The notes beneath the pieces were generated by a model that worked only from the letters and a program-made list of their open reading frames with translations, searched no databases and was not told the origin of the DNA. 64,000 nucleotides of DNA, from the NCBI RefSeq assembly GCF_900142965.1, contig NZ_FRCQ01000020.1:78079-142078 (forward strand), written 5' to 3'. The position numbers were made by a program, and so were the translations under genes. Each line of letters begins with the position of its first letter. The first letter of the stretch is position 1. Positions 9,736 to 18,678 of the stretch are shown here, piece by piece. The DNA is from Rhizobacter sp. OV335. GTDB lineage: Bacteria > Pseudomonadota > Gammaproteobacteria > Burkholderiales > Burkholderiaceae_C.

Positions 9736-10764
9736 ATGCCCGTTCCTGCCGACACGCTGCTCGGCGCGCTGCTGAAGCGCGTCTCCCGATCGTTCTACCT
9801 GAGCCTGCGCATGCTGCCGCCGGGCCTGCGCGCGCCGGTCAGCCTGGCCTACCTGCTCGCGCGCGCGGCCGACACCATCGCCGACACCCCCGGCCGCCCG
9901 GCGCCGCAACGGCTCGCGCAGTTGCAGTCGTGGCGTGAGCAGGTGGCCGGCACGCGGCCTGCGCAACCCATCGACGCCGGCAACCCGACCGATGCCGGCG
10001 AGGCCGCGCTGATGACCGCGCTGCCCGAGGCCCTCGACCTGCTGCGCCAGCAGGCGCCCGTCGACACCGCCGACATCCGCCGCGTCGTGACGACGCTGAC
10101 CGACGGCATGTGCTTCGACCTGCAGCACTTCGAGCACGGCCGCGCCGGCGCGCCGGTACCGCTGCAGACCCGCGCCGAGCTCGACCGCTACACCTACATG
10201 GTGGCCGGCTGCGTCGGCGAGTTCTGGACCGACATCGCGATGCGCCACCGGCCCGAGCTGCAGGCCTGGCCGCGCGACGCGATGGTCGCGAAAGGCATCG
10301 CCTACGGCCAGGCATTGCAGCTGACGAACGTGTTGCGCGACGCCGCCGAAGACCTCGCCAACGGCCGCTGCTACCTGCCCGCCGAGCTGCTCGCGCAGCG
10401 GGGCCTGACAGTCGCCGACCTGTCCGATCCGTCGCGCCGCGCGGCCGCCCGGCCGCTGCTGGTCGAGCTGAGCGCGCAGGCGCTGGCCGGCTACCGCGAC
10501 GGCGCCGACTACGTGCTGCGCATTCCCGCCGGCAGCCTGCGCCTGCGGCTCGCGTCGCTGTGGCCGCTGATGCTCGGGCTCGCGTCGCTCGAACTGCTGC
10601 TCACTTCGCCGGGCTGGCTCGAGCCGTCGCGGCGCGTCAAGGTCACGCGCGGCGCGGTCTACCGGATGCTGCTGCGCTCGGTGCCGACCGCGCTGTCGAC
10701 CGCCGCGCTGCGGCGCTGGATCGATGCGGCGCTCGCGCGCACCGACGCGGCGTGCCGTGCCTGA
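9736..10764 (+). CDS. Squalene/phytoene synthase family protein
   Basis: A 342-residue head-to-head prenyl transferase. The substrate-binding Asp motifs are ARAADTIADT (D46, D50) and LRDAAEDLANGRCYLP (D202, D206); the N-terminal VSRSFYLSLRMLPPGLR is also typical. The enzyme joins two farnesyl diphosphates (or C20 units) to squalene- or phytoene-type products. No hopanoid (hpn) or carotenoid (crt) genes flank it, so the product is not settled; the N-terminal pattern looks closer to squalene synthase than to CrtB. A hydrophobic region near residues 270-300 (LRLASLWPLMLGLASLELLL) may hold it on the membrane. Confidence 0.85.
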   Translation: MPVPADTLLGALLKRVSRSFYLSLRMLPPGLRAPVSLAYLLARAADTIADTPGRPAPQRLAQLQSWREQVAGTRPAQPIDAGNPTDAGEAALMTALPEALDLLRQQAPVDTADIRRVVTTLTDGMCFDLQHFEHGRAGAPVPLQTRAELDRYTYMVAGCVGEFWTDIAMRHRPELQAWPRDAMVAKGIAYGQALQLTNVLRDAAEDLANGRCYLPAELLAQRGLTVADLSDPSRRAAARPLLVELSAQALAGYRDGADYVLRIPAGSLRLRLASLWPLMLGLASLELLLTSPGWLEPSRRVKVTRGAVYRMLLRSVPTALSTAALRRWIDAALARTDAACRA

Positions 10765-10794
10765 CTTCTTCCACCCCACTCGACGAGACTGACG

Positions 10795-12084
10795 ATGACC
10801 CGATCGCGATGGATGATGGCCCTGGCCGCAACGCTGACCCTGATGGCCAGCGCCGCGCCGGCCGCCGAGCCGGTGCCGCCCTTCACCGGGCAGCACCACC
10901 CGTTCACGCCGACCAGCGGCAAGGTCGTCGGCGTCTACGTGCCGAACTGGCAGCCGCAAGACCTGCTCGACCGCGTGCCCGCCGGCAACCTGACGCACCT
11001 GCTCTACGCCTTCCTGCACCTGTGCGGCCCGGGCCAGCTGCCGCAGGATGCGGCGGCCTGCGAAGGCAAGGCCGATTTCCAGCTCGCCACCTCGAAACGC
11101 GACGATGAATTCGACGCCGTCTTCGCCCGCTTCAAGCAGCGAGCGCCGCGGACCAAGGTGCTGGCATCGGTCGGCGGCTGGGGCGGCTCGGACCCGTTCT
11201 TCCACCTCGCGAACGACCCGGCGCGGCGCGCGGTGTTCACCGCCTCCGTCGCGCAGTTCCTGCAGACGCACCCGGCCTTCGACGGCATCGACATCGACTG
11301 GGAGCACCCCACGTCGAACGGCAGCGCCAACGGTGTCGCGCTCGGCACGCCGGCCGACGGGCAGGGGTACGCCGAGTTGATGGTCGACTTGCGCCACGCG
11401 CTCGACGGCCTGGCCGCGCAGACCGGCCGGCGCTACCTGCTGACCGCCGCGGTCAACACCACCGAATCACTCGCGACCAAGGTGAACCACGCCGCCGCGG
11501 CCAAGGTGATGGACCTCGTCTTCATGATGACCTACGACTTCGCCGGCGGCTGGACGCCGCTGGCCGGCCACCACACGCCGCTCGCGAGCCCGACGCCCGA
11601 CTCGAACGACAGCCTCGAAGGCGCGGTGCGGGTGATGACGAAGGCCGGCGTGCCGGCGAACAAGCTGGTGGCCGGCGTCGCGATGTACGGCCGTGGCTTC
11701 GCCGGCGTGAAGGGGCCGGGGCCGAACGGCTTCAACGGCGTGCCGCGCACCGGCGTGTTCCCCGGCAAGGAGGGTGACATCACCTACCGCGAACTGGCCG
11801 ACGGCTGGCTCGGACCGAAGGGAGTCGGCACGCAGGGCTGGAAAGCGGTGTACGACCGCAAGACGCAGTCGTACACGCTGTGGAATGCAAGCACGCAGCA
11901 GATGATCGGCTACGACGACCCGCGCAGCGTGCGGCGCAAGGGCCGCTTCGCGGTCGCGCACGGGCTGGCGGGCGTCTTCGCGTGGGAGCTGTCACAGGAC
12001 AACGGCGACATCCTGAACGCGATGAACCTCGGGGTCGGGCAGACCCCGGGTCCTGCTCAGGTCAAGCCGATCAGACAGCCATGA
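10795..12084 (+). CDS. Secreted GH18 chitinase
   Basis: A 429-residue protein with a signal peptide ([20 protein letters not shown], cut near APAAE). The GH18 catalytic motif DGIDIDWE sits at 163-170 with E170 as acid. [27 protein letters not shown] and [13 protein letters not shown] are the other conserved GH18 strands. It cleaves beta-1,4-GlcNAc links of chitin outside the cell. No chitin-binding domain is visible. The last 14 bases overlap the convergent aldehyde dehydrogenase gene. It could be secreted through the type II-like system at 32271-41557, but that link is only inference. Confidence 0.9.
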   Translation: MTRSRWMMALAATLTLMASAAPAAEPVPPFTGQHHPFTPTSGKVVGVYVPNWQPQDLLDRVPAGNLTHLLYAFLHLCGPGQLPQDAAACEGKADFQLATSKRDDEFDAVFARFKQRAPRTKVLASVGGWGGSDPFFHLANDPARRAVFTASVAQFLQTHPAFDGIDIDWEHPTSNGSANGVALGTPADGQGYAELMVDLRHALDGLAAQTGRRYLLTAAVNTTESLATKVNHAAAAKVMDLVFMMTYDFAGGWTPLAGHHTPLASPTPDSNDSLEGAVRVMTKAGVPANKLVAGVAMYGRGFAGVKGPGPNGFNGVPRTGVFPGKEGDITYRELADGWLGPKGVGTQGWKAVYDRKTQSYTLWNASTQQMIGYDDPRSVRRKGRFAVAHGLAGVFAWELSQDNGDILNAMNLGVGQTPGPAQVKPIRQP

Positions 12085-13522
12085 TCGACACGCTCTTCGT
12101 GACCAGGTAGGCCTCCATCGCCTCCGGGCCGCCTTCGGTGCCGTAGCCCGAATCCTTCACGCCGCCGAACGGCATCTCGGCCACCGGTGCGGCGGGCTGG
12201 TTGATCCACAGCATGCCGAGTTCCAGGCGCTGCGCCAGCTGGTGCGCGTTCTTGATCGAGCGGGTGAAGGCGTAGCCGGCCAGGCCGAACGGCAGGCGGT
12301 TGGCTTCGGTGATGGCCTCGTCGAGCGTCTCGAAGGTGCGGATCGCGGCCACCGGGCCGAAGGGTTCGTTGTTGAACACGTCGGCATCGAGCGGCACGTC
12401 GACCAGCACGGTCGGTGCGAAGAAGTTGCCGCTGCTGCCGACGCGCTCGCCGCCGGTCGCGACGGTGGCGCCGCGCTTGCGGGCGTCGTCGACCACCTTG
12501 GCCATCGCGCCCAGCCGGCGCGCATTGGCCAGCGGGCCGAGCGTGGTGCCTTCGGCCAGGCCGTCGCCGAGCTTGAGCTTCTCGGCGTGCTGCACCAGCG
12601 CCTGCGCGAACGCATCCTTCAGGCTGCTGTGCACCAGGAAGCGGGTCGGCGAGATGCAGACCTGGCCTGCATTGCGGAACTTCGCGCCGCCGGCGGCCTT
12701 GACCGCGAGCGCGACATCGGCGTCGTCGGCGACGATCACCGGCGCGTGGCCGCCCAGCTCCATCGTGACGCGCTTCATGTGACGGCCGGCCAGTGCAGCC
12801 AGCTCCTTGCCGATCGGTGTCGAGCCGGTGAAGGTGACCTTGCGGATGACGGCGTGCGGGATCAGGTAGGCCGAGATCTCGGCCGGGTTGCCGAACACCA
12901 GGCCAAGCACGCCGGCCGGGATGCCGGCGTCGACGAAGGTGGCCAGCAGCGCCGCCGGCGAGGCCGGGGTTTCCTCCGGCGCCTTCACCAGGAACGAGCA
13001 GCCGCTCGCGAGCGCCGCACCGAGCTTGCGCACGATCTGGTTGATCGGGAAGTTCCACGGCGTGAAGGCGGCGACCGGGCCCACCGGCTCCTTCAGCACC
13101 AGCTGCTGCGCGTTCAGGTTGCGCGACGGCACGATGCGGCCGTAGACGCGGCGGCCCTCGTCGGCGAACCAGTCGATGATGTCGGCACCGGCCATCACCT
13201 CGACGCGCGCTTCGGCGAGCGGCTTGCCCTGCTCCTGCGTCATCAGGCGGGCGATGCCGTCGGCGCGTTCGCGCAGCAGCGTGGCGGCGCGGCGCATCAG
13301 GTTGCCGCGTTCGTGCGCCGGCGTCGCGCGCCAGGTCTCGAAACCGCGTTGCGTGGCGGCCAGCGCGCGGTCGAGGTCGGCGATCGACGCATGGGCCACC
13401 TTGCCGATCGGCGCGCCGGTGGCGGGGTTCAGCACGTCCAGCGTCTTGCCGCCGGTGGCGTCGACCCATTGGTTGTCGATCAGCAGGCGGGTGTCGGGGT
13501 AGGTGTCGAAGGTGGAGCTCAT
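12071..13522 (-). CDS. NAD(P)-dependent aldehyde dehydrogenase, succinate-semialdehyde dehydrogenase type
   Basis: A 483-residue class-3-like aldehyde dehydrogenase. Catalytic C289 lies in [14 protein letters not shown], the general base E255 in [13 protein letters not shown]157 in [10 protein letters not shown] and the cofactor site [10 protein letters not shown] near 231-240. It resembles GabD proteins oxidising succinate semialdehyde to succinate, but no gab genes are near and related enzymes act on other aldehydes. It could also take acetaldehyde from the phosphonate pathway, though that cluster is 33 kb away. The gene is convergent with the chitinase and overlaps it by 14 bases at the 3' end. 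Confidence 0.9.
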   Translation of the reverse strand: MSSTFDTYPDTRLLIDNQWVDATGGKTLDVLNPATGAPIGKVAHASIADLDRALAATQRGFETWRATPAHERGNLMRRAATLLRERADGIARLMTQEQGKPLAEARVEVMAGADIIDWFADEGRRVYGRIVPSRNLNAQQLVLKEPVGPVAAFTPWNFPINQIVRKLGAALASGCSFLVKAPEETPASPAALLATFVDAGIPAGVLGLVFGNPAEISAYLIPHAVIRKVTFTGSTPIGKELAALAGRHMKRVTMELGGHAPVIVADDADVALAVKAAGGAKFRNAGQVCISPTRFLVHSSLKDAFAQALVQHAEKLKLGDGLAEGTTLGPLANARRLGAMAKVVDDARKRGATVATGGERVGSSGNFFAPTVLVDVPLDADVFNNEPFGPVAAIRTFETLDEAITEANRLPFGLAGYAFTRSIKNAHQLAQRLELGMLWINQPAAPVAEMPFGGVKDSGYGTEGGPEAMEAYLVTKSVSIMAV

Positions 13523-13594
13523 GGGGCTTTCGCGTGGTCGTTGCAGCGGAGAAGGCCGACATTGTCAGCCTTCCCCCAAGCCCTTGCTGTCCGC

Positions 13595-13870
13595 TCAGGG
13601 ACGGTAGAAGTACGGGTCGAGCACCGACACCTCGGTGATCGCGCCGACCGGCAGGTCGGAGCGTTTCGCCGACTGGCGGATCGCTTCGGGCGACGGGCCG
13701 TCGTAGATGCAGAAGGTCTTGCTGCGGTCCGGGTTCACGTAGGAGTGGACCCAGGTGACGCCGGATTCGGCATTGCCGGCGACGACCGCGCGGCAGGCCT
13801 TGCTGCCGGTCTCGTCCATCGGGATCGAGAGGCCGGTCGGGAAGTTGCGTTCGACAAGGTAGCGGGGCAT
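13595..13870 (-). CDS. DUF4242 (nickel-binding-like) small protein
   Basis: A 91-residue protein matching the DUF4242 pattern: MPRYLVERNFP at the start, VTWVHSYVNPDRSKTFCIYD in the middle and AITEVSVLDPYFY at the end. These proteins adopt a small ferredoxin-like fold and some bind nickel; no reaction is established. It is next to a LuxR-type ATPase regulator on the same strand, 114 bases downstream of it, an arrangement I have seen repeatedly for DUF4242 genes, so the regulator probably controls it. The ATG at 13870 follows GGAGATCA. Confidence 0.75.
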   Translation of the reverse strand: MPRYLVERNFPTGLSIPMDETGSKACRAVVAGNAESGVTWVHSYVNPDRSKTFCIYDGPSPEAIRQSAKRSDLPVGAITEVSVLDPYFYRP

Positions 13871-13984
13871 GGTGATCTCCTGGTGGCGTTCGATCGGCCC
13901 GGACATCGGACCGTGGTGCAACCTTAAGATCCATGCGCCTCGCGGCACAGGGCAGGCGCTGCCCATCTTGGGCGGCGCGCCTGC

Positions 13985-16588
13985 CTAGTTTGGGCGCGGA
14001 TCGGCGAGCAGGCCCAGCGCTCGCGCCGCCGCGGTGGCCTCGGCGCGCGATGGCGTGCCGAGCTTCGCGAGGATCGCCTCGACGTGGTGATCGATGGTGC
14101 GCGTCGAGCGCGAAAGGCGCGCGGCGATCTCGGCATTGCGCAAGCCTTCGGCGATCAGCGCGAGGATCTGCAGCTCGCGCGCCGTCAGGCCGGCCGCGTT
14201 GCGCCGCGTCGCCGGCCGTGGGCCGCGCGGTACCGCGACGATGCCGGCCGCGCGCATGCCGGCACGCAGCTGCTCGGCCAGCGGTCGCGCGCCGAGCCGG
14301 TCGAGCAGGGCCAGCGCATCGCGTTGCGCCGCTTCGTCGCCATCGGCGAGCGCACGCGCTTCTTCGTACGGGCAACCACGTTCGCGCCACGCGGCGGCGG
14401 CCTCGCGCCAGCGCCCGGCGATTTGCAATGCATGTGGCGCGGCACAGTAGGGCGGCACGACCGCCTCGCCGCCCGCGCGCCAGCGCCAGAACGCCAGTTC
14501 GCCGATGAACCACGGGTGGCGATGGGCCGCGGCCAGCGCGAAGACGGCATCGACCTCTTGCAGCACCGTGGCCGGTTGCTGCGCATGCCAGGCGGCCTCG
14601 GCACGCGCGCAATGCACCGGCGCGAGGCGCTGCAGCGTACCGCTCTGCCGTGCCAGCGCGAGCGCTTCGTCGAGCACCTGCTGTGCGCCCGGGTCGCCGC
14701 GGCGGTTGCGCAACCGGGCCAGCGCGACCAGCGCCATCAAGCGGTTGGTGGACCCTGCTGCCTCGCGCTGAACCGCGGCGTGCGCCCGCTCGCCGGCCAG
14801 CTCCCAGCGCCCCTGGTACATGTCGCAGAGCGAGCGCCACGCCTCCATGTAGCCGGCGAGGCGATCGAGGTCGCGCTCGCGGGCAAAGGCGATGCCGTCG
14901 GCGAGAGCGCGATCGGCGGCCTCGAACTCATGCACCTCGCCCGAGGCGGTGCCGAGCATCAGCAGCGCCTCGGCGACGCCGGCCCCGCCATCGTCCAGCG
15001 TGCGCGCGATACCCAGGCTCTGCTGCAGCAGCGCGCGGCCGCGTGCGGCATCGACGAACAGCAGCGCGGCGCCGACCGTCTTCAGCGCGCCGGCCAGGAT
15101 CTGCGGCAGCTCGAAGCGGCGCGCCAGCGCGATCGCCTGTTCGCCCCACGCGACGGCGTCGTCGAGGTCGCGGTTCAGCATGCGCAGGTACGACTCGGTG
15201 GCGCAGGCGAGCGCCAGCGGCGGGCCGGGCGGCAGGCGGTGAGCCAGCTCGATCGCGCGGCGGCTCGCGGCATCGGCCTCGGCGTTGCGCAACGCGCGCA
15301 CCAGCGGCATCGTGTGCGCGGCCAGCGTCTCGACCAGGCGCGGCAGGTCGCCGGTCTTCTCGAACAGCGCGAGCGCGGCTTCGCGCGCCGGGATCGCGGC
15401 GGCGAGGTCGTTCAGTTCGAAGCAGTGCGTCGCATAGGTGTCGAGCAGCGTCGCGTGGTCGGTGTGGGTGAGGCGATCGGCCAGCGCGAGCGCGCTGCGG
15501 CAGTGGGCAGCAGCTTCTCGGCGCGCACCGCGCGCGGCCGCCTCGCGGGCGGCCTGCGGTGCGAGGCGCAGCACCGCATCGCTGTCGCCGGCGAGCAGCG
15601 CGTGGTGCACCAGCCGGGCCAGCGACGGCGGGGCAGCGGCCTGCTGCAAGGCCGCGAGCGAGCGTGCATGCAGCGAGCGGGCCCGCGTGGGCAGCAGCGC
15701 CTGTTCGACGGCGACACGGGCCAGCTCGTGGCGGAAGCGCAGCGTGCTGCCGTCGGCGACCAGCAGCCCGGCGAGCAGGCAGGCGTCGACGTCGGCGTCG
15801 TCGGGCGACAGCACCGCGTCGATCAACGACAGTTCGATCGCGCGCGGCACCGTGGCCGCGAGGTCCAGCACCTGCCGGGCCGAGGGCGAGAGCTGCGCGG
15901 CGCGGCCGAGCACCGCGTCGCGCACCGTCGCCGGCACGCCGCCGCCTGCATCGGCGAGCACCTGCGTGACGAAGAACGCGTTGCCACCGGTGGTGGCATG
16001 CACGCCGTGGCCATCGCGCTGCACCGCGGCCGCCATGTGCTGCACGGCCGCGGGCGAGAGGCTGGGCACCGCCAGGCGGGTCACGCCGGCGGGCGGCAGG
16101 TCGGCGAAGACCGGGCGCAGCAGCGCCATCGCGCCTTCGTCGTCGCGGTGCGTCAGCAGCATCAGCACCGCGTCGCGCGCGAGCCGGCGCCCGAGGAACT
16201 TGACGAGATCCAGCGTGGCGGCATCGGCCCAGTGGAGGTCTTCGATGACCAGCAGCACCGGGGCGGGCAGGCGGGCCAACGCGTCGCGCAGCGCCGCGAA
16301 CAGCGGGCCGCGATCGGCCTGGCCCGCCAGCATCGTGCGCAGCGCCGGGCCGAGGTCGCGCGCGAGGTCGTGCACCGGGCCGAACGGCCGCGGCGTCGAC
16401 AGTGCCTCGCAGGCGCCCCACAGCAGGCTGCGCGGCGCGGCGTCGCGCATGAAGCGTTCGACCAGCGCGGTCTTGCCGATGCCGGGCTCGCCGGACACCA
16501 GCACGGTGCCGCCATGCCCTGTTGCGGCGAGCGCGAACCGGGCCGCGAGCGCGGCCAGCAGGTCGTCACGTTCGAGCAGCATCGACAT
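13985..16588 (-). CDS. Large ATP-binding LuxR-family (LAL/MalT-like) transcription regulator
   Basis: An 867-residue regulator. An N-terminal AAA-type ATPase domain has Walker A GEPGIGKTALV (about 31-41) and Walker B LLVIEDLHWAD. The middle is an alpha-helical TPR-like sensor region of about 400 residues rich in Ala and Leu. The C-terminal LuxR helix-turn-helix runs from GLTARELQILALIAEG through NAEIAARLSRSTRTIDHHVE to AILAKLGTPSRAEATA. Such proteins form ATP-driven activators on inducer binding. It is divergent from cynS with 62 bases between the starts, so it may activate cyanase, itself and DUF4242. The start codon may be at 16588 or 16582. The inducer is unknown. Confidence 0.88.
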   Translation of the reverse strand: MSMLLERDDLLAALAARFALAATGHGGTVLVSGEPGIGKTALVERFMRDAAPRSLLWGACEALSTPRPFGPVHDLARDLGPALRTMLAGQADRGPLFAALRDALARLPAPVLLVIEDLHWADAATLDLVKFLGRRLARDAVLMLLTHRDDEGAMALLRPVFADLPPAGVTRLAVPSLSPAAVQHMAAAVQRDGHGVHATTGGNAFFVTQVLADAGGGVPATVRDAVLGRAAQLSPSARQVLDLAATVPRAIELSLIDAVLSPDDADVDACLLAGLLVADGSTLRFRHELARVAVEQALLPTRARSLHARSLAALQQAAAPPSLARLVHHALLAGDSDAVLRLAPQAAREAAARGARREAAAHCRSALALADRLTHTDHATLLDTYATHCFELNDLAAAIPAREAALALFEKTGDLPRLVETLAAHTMPLVRALRNAEADAASRRAIELAHRLPPGPPLALACATESYLRMLNRDLDDAVAWGEQAIALARRFELPQILAGALKTVGAALLFVDAARGRALLQQSLGIARTLDDGGAGVAEALLMLGTASGEVHEFEAADRALADGIAFARERDLDRLAGYMEAWRSLCDMYQGRWELAGERAHAAVQREAAGSTNRLMALVALARLRNRRGDPGAQQVLDEALALARQSGTLQRLAPVHCARAEAAWHAQQPATVLQEVDAVFALAAAHRHPWFIGELAFWRWRAGGEAVVPPYCAAPHALQIAGRWREAAAAWRERGCPYEEARALADGDEAAQRDALALLDRLGARPLAEQLRAGMRAAGIVAVPRGPRPATRRNAAGLTARELQILALIAEGLRNAEIAARLSRSTRTIDHHVEAILAKLGTPSRAEATAAARALGLLADPRPN

Positions 16589-16650
16589 GGTGCGCGGCAG
16601 GCTAGCACGATCGTTGCTACGTCGGCTGCATCGTCCACAGGAGCATTGCC

Positions 16651-17094
16651 ATGAGCCGCCTCGAAGTCACCGAGAAGATCATTGCCACCAAGGTGGCCCA
16701 GGGCCTGAAGTGGTCCGATGTGGCCGCGAAGGTCGGGCTGAGCAAGGAATGGACGACGGCCGCCTGCCTCGGCCAGATGACGCTGACGCCGCAGCAGGCC
16801 GGCGTGCTCGGCGAGATCTTCGGGCTGAGCGATGCCGAGCAGAAGTGGCTGTGCGTGGTGCCGTACAAGGGGTCGCTGCCGACCTCGCTGCCGACCGATC
16901 CGCTGATCTATCGCTTCTACGAACTGGTCAGCGTGTACGGCACGACCTTCAAGGAATTGATCCATGAAGAGTTCGGCGACGGGATCATGAGCGCGATCGA
17001 TTTCAAGATGGACCTGCAGCGTGAGCCGAACCCGGCGGGGGATCGGGTCAGCATTGTGATGAGCGGGAAGTTCCTGCCGTACAAGATGTACTGA
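16651..17094 (+). CDS. cynS: Cyanase (cyanate hydratase)
   Basis: A 147-residue enzyme that decomposes cyanate with bicarbonate to ammonia and carbon dioxide. Catalytic R88, E91 and S114 (E. coli R96, E99, S122) lie in YRFYELVSVYG and DGIMSAIDFKM, each offset by eight residues. The N-terminal helix-turn-helix-like domain (VTEKIIATKVAQGLKWSDVA) and the C-terminal KFLPYKMY are typical. It stands alone with no cynT or cynR; the divergent LAL regulator is the only nearby control gene. RBS: CAGGAG at 16638-16643. Confidence 0.95.
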   Translation: MSRLEVTEKIIATKVAQGLKWSDVAAKVGLSKEWTTAACLGQMTLTPQQAGVLGEIFGLSDAEQKWLCVVPYKGSLPTSLPTDPLIYRFYELVSVYGTTFKELIHEEFGDGIMSAIDFKMDLQREPNPAGDRVSIVMSGKFLPYKMY

Positions 17095-17232
17095 ATATTG
17101 ATGAAGACCGACGTCTCTCTGCGAGGCTGGAGCTTGTGCGGCAGTGCGGGCTTCGGTTAACGTGCGCGCTCCGCGACACCGGTCGCGCAAAGCAACCAAC
17201 CGCGCCGACGAGCGCTGAATCGGGAGGACCCC
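17095..17232 (+). promoter_or_regulatory. Leader region repeated before two secreted-protein genes
   Basis: Bases 17096-17168 (TGAATATTGATGAAGACCGA, then CGTCTCTC, ending GGTTAACGTGCGC) recur with changes at 17662-17744 (TCAATGTTGATGAGGACTGA, then TGTCTCTC, ending AGTTAACGTGCGC). Each copy precedes a small secreted-protein gene of the same family by roughly 65-140 bases. The shared block probably carries the promoter and was copied together with the gene. No exact -35/-10 pair is claimed. Confidence 0.45.
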
Positions 17233-17607
17233 ATGAAGATCTTGACGTTGCAGTCTTTGCTCTTGAGCGCCATCGCGTCAGTGGCCTTGAATGCTTCCGC
17301 CACAGAAGCCTATCTCTCCGGAATCTACCTGCAATCGATTGGCGTGGTCCAGGCCAATGCGGTCGGTCACCAAGCCGGCAATTTCGAGATTCAGATTGCC
17401 GGCGGCTTCACGGTTCCGCCGGGCATGTCATGCGACCCGAACTACATCACCACGCTGCGCAGCGTTGACGCCGACAAGCGCCTGTTCAGCCTGCTGTCGA
17501 TGGCGGTGCTGGCGCAGAAGCCTGTGACCCTGCACATCACGGACAACCCGGCCGTGACGGCGTTCAACGGGCGCTGCAGCCTGTTCGGGGCCACGCTGGG
17601 ACGGTAG
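17233..17607 (+). CDS. Small secreted protein, tandem family member 1
   Basis: A 124-residue protein with a signal peptide (MKILTLQSLLLSAIASVALN, cut near ASA/TEA). The mature part has two cysteines, MSCDPNYIT and GRCSLFG, and the motif LFSLLSMAVLAQKPVTLHIT shared in pattern with the next three genes: a helix ending in LA.GK.VT followed by a strand and a Cys. This resembles small extracellular one-domain proteins whose C terminus reads LLxAxxTGKxVTVYxxxxxxC. Function is unknown. It follows an excellent ribosome site, GGGAGGACCCC. It is first in a run of four such genes leading into the SpvB/RHS pair. Confidence 0.65.
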   Translation: MKILTLQSLLLSAIASVALNASATEAYLSGIYLQSIGVVQANAVGHQAGNFEIQIAGGFTVPPGMSCDPNYITTLRSVDADKRLFSLLSMAVLAQKPVTLHITDNPAVTAFNGRCSLFGATLGR

Positions 17608-17881
17608 TCGGATCGGGCTCGACGTCAATTGAAGCGGGCTCGCATTGCCCTCTCATTCCGTACTCAATGTTGATGAGGACTGATGTCTCTCGAAGGGGCT
17701 GAGGGCTTGCGCGAGCCGAGCGGGCTCAGTTAACGTGCGCCCCCGTGGTCAGACCTTGATCGCAGATTGAATCGACAGGCGCCCACGAGCGCCTTCTCCC
17801 TGGAGGATTCCCCGTGATGCCAGCCATCGCTCATGCGAGCGGGGGCGTGCTCGTGCGTTGATGAGTGACACAAGGAATGAC

Positions 17882-18235
17882 ATGCTGATGAAAAATCGAG
17901 CCCTTCTCGCCGCATTGCTGACGGTGTCGTCGCCGGCAGCCTGGTCCATTTACTCGTGCGCCGGCCCAGTGGGCTTTCTGGGGATCGACCAAGGCGGCGT
18001 CGTGGCGGTGGCTTTGTCCAACGCCACGCCGATCCACAAGGTGTGCTCGATCGGGACGCAGGGCGCGTTCCAGATGGCGCCTGTGCCGTGCAAAGCGGTG
18101 TACGCCGCGCTGCTGAGCGCGCGCCTGACGGGCAAGAGCGTGACGATCTACTACGAGGACAACGGACGGACCTGCGCCACGCTGCCGTCATGGGAGAACG
18201 TGCCGACGATGTATTTCCTCGAAGGGCCGAACTGA
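17882..18235 (+). CDS. Small secreted protein, tandem family member 2
   Basis: A 117-residue protein with signal peptide MLMKNRALLAALLTVSSPAA and mature start WSIYSCAG. It carries the family motif AALLSARLTGKSVTIYYEDN followed by GRTCATLPSW, and three more cysteines (SCAG, KVCSIG, VPCKAV). I chose the ATG at 17882 because AAGGA at 17872-17876 is well placed; 17888 and the upstream 17861 ATG are alternatives. Bases before it repeat the leader of member 1. The pairing of cysteines suggests disulfides formed after export. No function is recognised. Confidence 0.6.
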   Translation: MLMKNRALLAALLTVSSPAAWSIYSCAGPVGFLGIDQGGVVAVALSNATPIHKVCSIGTQGAFQMAPVPCKAVYAALLSARLTGKSVTIYYEDNGRTCATLPSWENVPTMYFLEGPN

Positions 18236-18271
18236 GGCGCTGCGATTTTCATGACTTGCGTGGGGATTCAC

Positions 18272-18628
18272 ATGTCGAGATTTCATGCCCGATGGGCGAG
18301 TGCGGTGTGCGCGATGCGGTGTGCGATGGTGATGTCGTGCGCGGCGAGCATGCCGGCGTATGCATTGGACGCTACGCCAAGCGGGAAGATCACCACGATC
18401 GAGGTCGCCGCAGCCACGAACTACGCCTTCCGCGTGTATCTGAATGGCGCAGCCGCGGCCCTGTGCCCGAGTGGAAGCGGTTTCGCCTACCTCAATGAAG
18501 CCGACAGCAACTACAAGGTCTATGTGGCATCGCTGCTGATGGCGAAGGCGCAGGGCTCGGCGGTCACGCTCGTTGTCTCCAACGAGGGTGGGTTCTGCCA
18601 CATCGTGCAGATGGCGGTCGGGTCATGA
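18272..18628 (+). CDS. Small secreted protein, tandem family member 3
   Basis: A 118-residue protein. A long hydrophobic leader (MSRFHARWASAVCAMRCAMV, then MSCAASMPAYA) precedes LDATPSGKITTIEV. The family motif is VASLLMAKAQGSAVTLVVSN followed by EGGFCHIVQMAVGS. The ATG at 18272 follows GGGGAT and is preferred; an ATG at 18251 would add seven residues. The stop overlaps an ATG at 18625, but the next gene most likely starts at 18679. Cysteines are at ALCPSG and GFCHI. Function unknown. Confidence 0.6.
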   Translation: MSRFHARWASAVCAMRCAMVMSCAASMPAYALDATPSGKITTIEVAAATNYAFRVYLNGAAAALCPSGSGFAYLNEADSNYKVYVASLLMAKAQGSAVTLVVSNEGGFCHIVQMAVGS

Positions 18629-18678
18629 GTCGCGCACAGAACGAGATCGCGCCGACGAGCGCCACAACGGGAGGAACC

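Noticed and set aside
12242..13927. Long plus-strand open frame (561 codons) opposite the aldehyde dehydrogenase
   Set aside because: His/Arg/Gly-rich translation without domains; it is the complementary frame of a gene with intact catalytic residues in GC-rich DNA.
14084..16654. 856-codon plus-strand frame opposite the LAL regulator
   Set aside because: Arg/Gln/Gly-rich with no recognisable motif; the minus-strand frame has Walker boxes and a LuxR helix-turn-helix.
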